From NCBI GenBank assembly GCA_026913215.1, contig JAPTYK010000001.1:5456001-5520000 (forward strand): a stretch of DNA of 64,000 nt, given 5' to 3'. Position numbers and translations under genes: made by a program. Source of the stretch: Streptomyces diastatochromogenes. Its GTDB lineage: Bacteria > Actinomycetota > Actinomycetes > Streptomycetales > Streptomycetaceae. The notes beneath the pieces are model-generated. The model did no database searches. It saw only the letters and a program-made list of their open reading frames with translations, and was not told the DNA's origin. The first letter of the stretch is position 1. Every line of letters starts with the position of its first letter. Positions 59,009 through 64,000 of the stretch are shown piece by piece.

Positions 59009-61461
59009 GTGACGAACCTCGACACGAGCGACACGACAGAAGGATCCGGACCCGGCGGTTACGCGGCGGCTCGGCTGCTCCTCCTCCAGGGGAAGGAGCG
59101 GCCCGGGCCGCCGCGCCGTGCCGCCCTCGCCCGGCTCACCGACGACTGGCTGGCCGGCCTCTTCGCCGCCGCCGCACCGCCCCGCGGGACCGCCCTCGTC
59201 GCCGTCGGCGGCTACGGGCGCGCCGAACTCTCCCGCGCAGCGACCTCGACCTCCTCCTGCTCCACGACGGCACCGCCGACAAGGCCGCCGTCGCCGCCCT
59301 CGCCGACCGGATCTGGTACCCCGTCTGGGACCTCGGCCTCGCCCTCGACCACTCCGTCCGCACCCCCGCCGAGGCCCGCGCCACCGCCGCCGACGACCTC
59401 AAGGCCCACCTCGGCCTCCTCGACGCCCGGCCGCTCGCCGGAGACGCCGGACTCGTCGCCGCCCTGCGCACCACCGTCCTCGCCGACTGGCGCAACCAGG
59501 CCCCCCGGCGCCTCCCCGAACTCGACGCGCTCTGCCGGGAACGCGCCGAACGCGCGGGGGAGCTGCAGTACCTCCTCGAACCCGACCTCAAGGAGGCCAG
59601 GGGCGGCCTCCGCGACGTCCAGGTCCTGCGCGCCGTCGCCGCCTCCTGGCTCGCCGACGCCCCCGCGAGGGCCTCGACACCGCCCGCCGCCGCCTCCTCG
59701 ACGCCCGCGACGCCCTCCACCTCGCCACCGGTCGCGCCACCGACCGGCTCGCCCTCCAGGAACAGGACGCCGTCGCCGCCGAACTCGGCCTCCTCGACGC
59801 CGACACCCTGCTCCGCGAGGTGTACGAGGCCGCCCGGACCATCTCGTACGCCACCGACGTCACCTGGCGCGAGGTCAACCGCGTCCTCAAGGCCCGCTCC
59901 GCCCGCCCGGCCCGGCTCCGCTCCCTCCTCGGCCGGGGCGGCGCCGGCCGGGCGGCGGCGCGAAACCGCCCGTCGAACGGACCCCGCTCGCCGAGGGCGT
60001 CGTCGAGATGGACGGCGAGGCCGTCCTCGCCCTCGGCGCCCGGCCCGAACGCGACCCCGTCCTGCCCCTGCGAGTCGCCGCCGCGCCGCCCAGTCCGCCC
60101 TGCCGATCTCCCCGCACGCCGTACGCCGCCTCGCGGCCGCCGCCAAGCCCCTGCCGGCGCCCTGGCCCGCCGAGGCCCGCGAGGAACTCGTCACCCTCCT
60201 CGGCGCGGGCGAGGCCACCGTCCCCGTCTGGGAGGCCCTGGAGGCCGAGGGGCTCATCACGCTCCTCCTCCCCGACTGGGAGCGCGTCCGCTGCCGGCCC
60301 CAGCGCAACCCCGTCCACACCTGGACCGTCGACCGGCACCTCGTCGAGACCGCCGTACGGGCCTCCTCGCTCACCCGCCGCGTCGGCCGCCCCGACCTCC
60401 TCCTCGTCGCCGCCCTCCTCCACGACATCGGCAAGGGCTGGCCCGGCGACCACTCCGTCGTCGGCGAGACCATCGCCCGCGACCTCGCCGCCCGCATCGG
60501 CTTCGACCGCACCGACACCGCCGTCATCGCCACCGTCGTCCGCCACCACCTGCTCCTCGTCGAGACCGCCACCCGGCGCGACCTCGACGACCCCGCCACC
60601 GTCCAGTCCGTCGCCCAGGCCGTCGGCACCCTCGGCGCCCTGGAGCTCCTGCACGCCCTCACCGAGGCCGACGCCCTCGCCACCGGCCCCGCCGCCTGGT
60701 CCTCCTGGCGCGCCTCGCTCGTCGCCGACCTGGTCAAACGGGTCGCCGGCGTCCTCGCGGGCGCACCCCTGCCCGACCCCGAGGCCGCCGCGCCCAGCGC
60801 CGAGCAGGAACGGCTCGCGATCGAGGCCCTGCGCACCGGCGAACCCGTCCTGGCCCTGCGTGCCCAAGCGGTCGTCGCCGAGCCGGAGGAACCCGAGCCC
60901 GTCGGCGTCGAACTCCTCATCGCCCTGCCCGAACAGCCCGGCGTCCTGCCCGCCGTCGCCGGCGTCCTCGCCCTCCACCGGCTCACCGTCCGCGCCGCCG
61001 ACCTCCGGGCCGTCGCCCTGCCCAGCGGCCTCGGCTCCGGCTCCGTGCTCGTCCTCGACTGGCGCGTCGCCGCCGAGTACGGCTCCCTGCCCGAGGCCGC
61101 CCGGCTCCGCGCCGACCTCGTCCGGGCCCTGGACGGCTCCTCGACATCCCCGCCCGCCTCGCCGAACGCGAGGCGGCCTACCCGCCGCCGCGGCCTGGCC
61201 GCCCGCCGCCCCGCGTCACCGTCGCCCCGCCGACTCCCGCCTCGCCACCGTCATCGAGGTCCGCGCCCAGGACGCCCCGGCCTCCTCCACCGCATCGGCC
61301 GCGCCCTGGAGGGCGCGGCGGTCCGGGTGCGCAGCGCCCACGTCTCCACCCTGGGCGCCAACGCCGTCGACACCCTGTACGTGACCCGTCCGGACGGTTC
61401 CCTCCTGCCCGACGAGGAGGCGATCGACCTGGCCCGGGCGCTGGAGGAGGCGCTGAGGTGA
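59009..61461 (+). CDS. glnD: PII adenylyl/uridylyltransferase GlnD, multiply frameshifted
   Basis: Modifies and demodifies GlnK according to nitrogen status. About 818 residues from GTG 59009. The nucleotidyltransferase site GGYGRAELSPRSDLDLLLLH appears after a correction near 59237. A nucleotidyltransferase-associated helical region (LLEPDLKEARGGLRDVQ) follows, then, past breaks near 59665, 59960 and 60085, an HD hydrolase site LLHDIGKGWPGDHS and two ACT domains (LLIALPEQPGVLPAVAGVLA and, after breaks near 61145, 61230 and 61280, LLHRIGRALEGAAVRVRSAH). All domains are present in the usual order. In streptomycetes this enzyme acts as an adenylyltransferase on GlnK. Confidence 0.92.
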
Positions 61462-61564
61462 CCCAGGGAAGGCAATGATTCGGCGGGCGGGGCACACACT
61501 TCGAGCGGCCCGATACCCTGGAGGGCAATCCGACCGCCCCCGACACCGAGGATCCGCGACCGCC

Positions 61565-63116
61565 GTGTTCGATACCCTCTCCGACCGCCTTGCAGCGACC
61601 TTCAAGAACCTCCGCGGCAAGGGCCGTCTGTCCGAGGCGGACATCGACGCCACCGCACGCGAGATCCGCATCGCGCTGCTCGAAGCGGATGTCGCCCTTC
61701 CGGTCGTCCGCGCCTTCATCAAGCAGGTCAAGGAGCGCTCGCTGGGCGCGGAGGTCTCCCAGGCCCTCAACCCCGCCCAGCAGGTCATCAAGATCGTCAA
61801 TGACGAGCTGATCGCCATCCTCGGCGGCGAGACCCGCCGTCTGCGGTTCGCCAAGACCGCGCCGACCGTGATCATGCTCGCCGGTCTCCAGGGTGCCGGT
61901 AAGACCACCCTCGCCGGAAAGCTCGGCGTCTGGCTGAAGAGCCAGGGCCACTCGCCGCTGCTCGTCGCCTGCGACCTCCAGCGCCCCAACGCCGTCAACC
62001 AGCTCTCGGTCGTCGCCGACCGCGCGGGCGTGGCCTTCTACGGCCCGCAGCCGGGCAACGGCGTCGGTGACCCGGTCCAGGTCGCGAAGGACTCGATCGA
62101 GTACGCGCGGACCAAGCTGTACGACGTCGTCATCGTCGACACCGCCGGCCGCCTCGGCATCGACCAGGAGCTGATGCAGCAGGCCGCGGACATCCGCGAC
62201 GCCGTCAGCCCCGACGAGGTCCTCTTCGTCGTCGACGCCATGATCGGTCAGGACGCGGTCAACACCGCCGAGGCCTTCCGCGACGGCGTCGGCTTCGACG
62301 GCGTCGTGCTCTCGAAGCTCGACGGCGACGCCCGCGGCGGTGCCGCGCTCTCCATCGCGCACGTCACCGGCAAGCAGATCATGTTCGCCTCCAACGGCGA
62401 GAAGCTCGACGACTTCGACGCGTTCCACCCGGACCGCATGGCGTCGCGCATCCTCGGCATGGGCGACATGCTCTCCCTCATCGAGAAGGCCCAGCAGACC
62501 TTCGACGAGGAAGAGGCCGCCAAGATGGCCTCGAAGCTCGCCTCGAAGAAGGGCGAGGGCTTCACGCTCGACGACTTCCTGGCCCAGATGGAGCAGGTCC
62601 GCAAGATGGGCTCCATCTCCAAGCTGCTCGGGATGCTCCCGGCATGGGCCAGATGAAGGAGCAGATCGCCAACATCGACGAGCGGGACGTCGACCGCACG
62701 GCCGCCATCATCAAGTCGATGACCCCGGCCGAGCGCCAGGACCCGACCATCATCAACGGCTCGCGCCGCGCCCGTATCGCCAAGGGTTCCGGCGTCGAGG
62801 TCAGCGCCGTGAAGGGCCTGGTCGAGCGGTTCTTCGAGGCCCGCAAGATGATGTCCCGCATGGCCCAGGGCGGCGGCCTGCCCGGGATGCCGGGCATGCC
62901 GGGCATGGGCGGCGGCCCCGGCCGGCAGAAGAAGCAGATCAAGCAGGCCAAGGGCAAGCGCAAGAGCGGCAACCCGATGAAGCGGAAGGCCGAGGAGCAG
63001 GCGCGGCCGAGCGCCGCGAGCAGGCCCAGGCGGGCGGCGCCTTCGGCCTGCCGGCGGCGGGGCAGAGCCCGAAGGACTTCGAGCTCCCGGACGAGTTCAA
63101 GAAGTTCATGGGCTGA
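61565..63116 (+). CDS. ffh: Signal recognition particle protein Ffh, two frameshifts
   Basis: The SRP GTPase that binds signal peptides and 4.5S RNA. About 517 residues. The N domain starts VFDTLSDRLAATFKNLRGKG. G motifs: GLQGAGKTTLAGKLG near residue 105, DTAGRLGIDQ near residue 195 and SKLDGDARGGAALS near residue 250. After a break at the C-run near 62640 follows the Met-rich M domain (MKEQIANIDERDVDR, RKMMSRMAQGGG and the repeat GMPGMPGMGGG). A second break near 63000 precedes FELPDEFKKFMG. The length of 1552 is 3n-2. Essential, so an error is likelier than mutation. Confidence 0.95.
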
Positions 63117-63135
63117 CACCCGCAGCCCGTACGAG

Positions 63136-63174
63136 AAGGGGCCCGGGGCGGTGCGAAACCGCCCCGGGCCCCTT
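63136..63174 (+). terminator. Terminator of ffh
   Basis: A perfect 17-bp stem (AAGGGGCCCGGGGCGGT with its complement) around GCGAA, followed by TTC, 19 bases past ffh. Confidence 0.88.
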
Positions 63175-63255
63175 TTCACACCTCCGGGCCGCCCGTAATG
63201 CCGGACCGATCCCGCTCTTCGATACTGGGGCCACTGCCGCCCCGAGGAGAGCCAC

Positions 63256-64000
63256 GTGGCCAACCCCGTACCCCCGCGCGACCGGACCGACCAGCCCTGG
63301 CGCTCGGAAGGGACCCCGCCGCCCCCGTCGCCGAAGAAGAGGATGCCGGGAGGCTGGGGCAGCCTCATCCTCACCGCGCTCGTCGTGTACCTGATCGCCA
63401 ACATCGTGCTGTCGTTCTTCAACGAGGGTGAGGGGCCGACGATCTCGTACACCGAGTTCGACAAGCAGGTCGCCGCCGGGAACGTCACCAAGATCTACTC
63501 CAAGGGCGACGCGATCCAGGGGCAGCTGAAGAACAAGCAGCCCGTCCCCGACGGCAAGGGCGACTACACCAAGTTCCGGACCCAGCGGCCCGCCTTCGCC
63601 GACGACGAGCTGTGGGCGCAGCTGACCAAGCAGAACGTCACCGTCACCGCCCAGCCCGTCGTCCAGGAGCGCAGCTTCCTCGCCAACCTCCTGATCTCCC
63701 TCGCGCCGATGCTGCTGCTCGTCGTGCTGTGGCTGTTCATCGCCCGCCGGATGAGCGCGGGCCTGGGCGGCGCGGGCGGCATGCTCGGCCGCAAGCAGCC
63801 GCCGAAACCGGTCGAGCTGGAGGGCGGCAAGCGCACCACCTTCGAGGACGTCGCCGGCATCGACGAGGTCGAGGGCGAGCTCAACGACGTCGTCGACTTC
63901 CTGAAGAACCCGCAGGCCTACCGGGAGATGGGCGCCAAGATGCCCCGCGGCGTGCTCCTCGCGGGCCCTCCCGGCACCGGCAAGACCCTGCTGGCACGGG
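63256..64000 (+). CDS. ftsH: Membrane-bound ATP-dependent zinc protease FtsH, 5' part only
   Basis: The first 248 codons of an AAA+ metalloprotease, cut by the window end. GTG 63256 with GAGGAGA at 63244-63250. A Pro-rich cytosolic N-terminus, helix 1 (LILTALVVYLIANIVLSFF, about 36-54), an external domain including YTEFDKQVAAGNVTKIY, helix 2 (LLISLAPMLLLVVLWLFIA, about 137-155), then TTFEDVAGIDEVEGEL and Walker A GPPGTGKTLLA near residue 236. The remaining AAA and HEXXH protease parts lie outside. The frame is intact. Confidence 0.95.
   Translation, partial: MANPVPPRDRTDQPWRSEGTPPPPSPKKRMPGGWGSLILTALVVYLIANIVLSFFNEGEGPTISYTEFDKQVAAGNVTKIYSKGDAIQGQLKNKQPVPDGKGDYTKFRTQRPAFADDELWAQLTKQNVTVTAQPVVQERSFLANLLISLAPMLLLVVLWLFIARRMSAGLGGAGGMLGRKQPPKPVELEGGKRTTFEDVAGIDEVEGELNDVVDFLKNPQAYREMGAKMPRGVLLAGPPGTGKTLLAR

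Noticed and set aside
59009..61461. glnD as a decayed pseudogene
   Set aside because: All domains and catalytic motifs are intact between breaks, and the same pattern of lost C/G affects essential genes nearby.

Overview
The window is a high-GC actinobacterial chromosome segment and almost certainly comes from a Streptomyces. It carries two complete conservons (CvnA-D), the IclR regulator NdgR next to leuCD, the nucleoid protein HupS with a long Lys/Ala tail, the developmental regulator NsdA, and the amtB-glnK-glnD nitrogen cluster with a GlnR-type operator. Gene order resembles, from memory, the SCO5535-SCO5587 interval of S. coelicolor; this was not checked by alignment.

Layout. (1) 1-1900: acyl-CoA carboxylase beta subunit and a small epsilon subunit. 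(2) 1939-7834, minus strand: a phospho-signalling block made of a TerY-like VWA protein, a PP2C phosphatase and a kinase (a TerY-P triad like E. coli YegL-YegK-YegI), a repeat-rich membrane protein, a possible YbjN-like protein and a second Ser/Thr kinase. (3) 7958-18544, minus strand: two tandem conservons, each a membrane sensor kinase, Roadblock protein, DUF742 protein and Ras-like GTPase. (4) 19113-22471, plus strand: a small repeat peptide, a FAH-family hydrolase, gltX and a HAD phosphatase. (5) 22567-23123: five tRNA genes (Gln-Glu-Glu-Gln-Glu) and a strong terminator. (6) 23220-27581: ndgR divergent from leuCD, then hupS. (7) 27592-31337: cofC, plsC-like, gpsA and ddlA. (8) 31369-36668: a DUF3515 lipoprotein, an Lrp-type RAM protein, thiL-thiD, rpmB and a FakA-like protein. 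(9) 36728-44029: recG, rsmD, coaD, a DivIVA-like coiled-coil protein, DUF177, rpmF, rnc and mutM. (10) 44034-51863: an HxlR regulator, a CAP-domain protein, acyP, a small coiled-coil protein, smc and the sugar permease glcP. (11) 51911-56909: an LLM oxidoreductase, ftsY, a Prim-Pol protein and nsdA. (12) 57307-64000: amtB-glnK-glnD, ffh and the 5' part of ftsH.

About 25 of the 59 protein genes, including essential ones (rnc, smc, ffh, ftsY, recG, ddlA), have broken reading frames. Every case I could resolve is the loss of one C or G, usually in a G/C run. The two conservons show this directly, with a run of four G in one cvnB where the other has five. I treat the breaks as probable sequence errors, give whole-gene coordinates and note each break, and do not call these pseudogenes.

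Functional links: GltX lies beside the tRNA-Glu and tRNA-Gln genes it is expected to charge. The SRP GTPases Ffh and FtsY are both here. AmtB, GlnK and GlnD form one nitrogen-sensing unit. GpsA and the PlsC-like protein overlap and both serve phospholipid synthesis. DUF177, rpmF, rnc and mutM form the usual actinobacterial cluster. The most unusual part is the 16.6 kb minus-strand run of kinases, phosphatase and GTPase modules between the carboxylase genes and the FAH-gltX genes.
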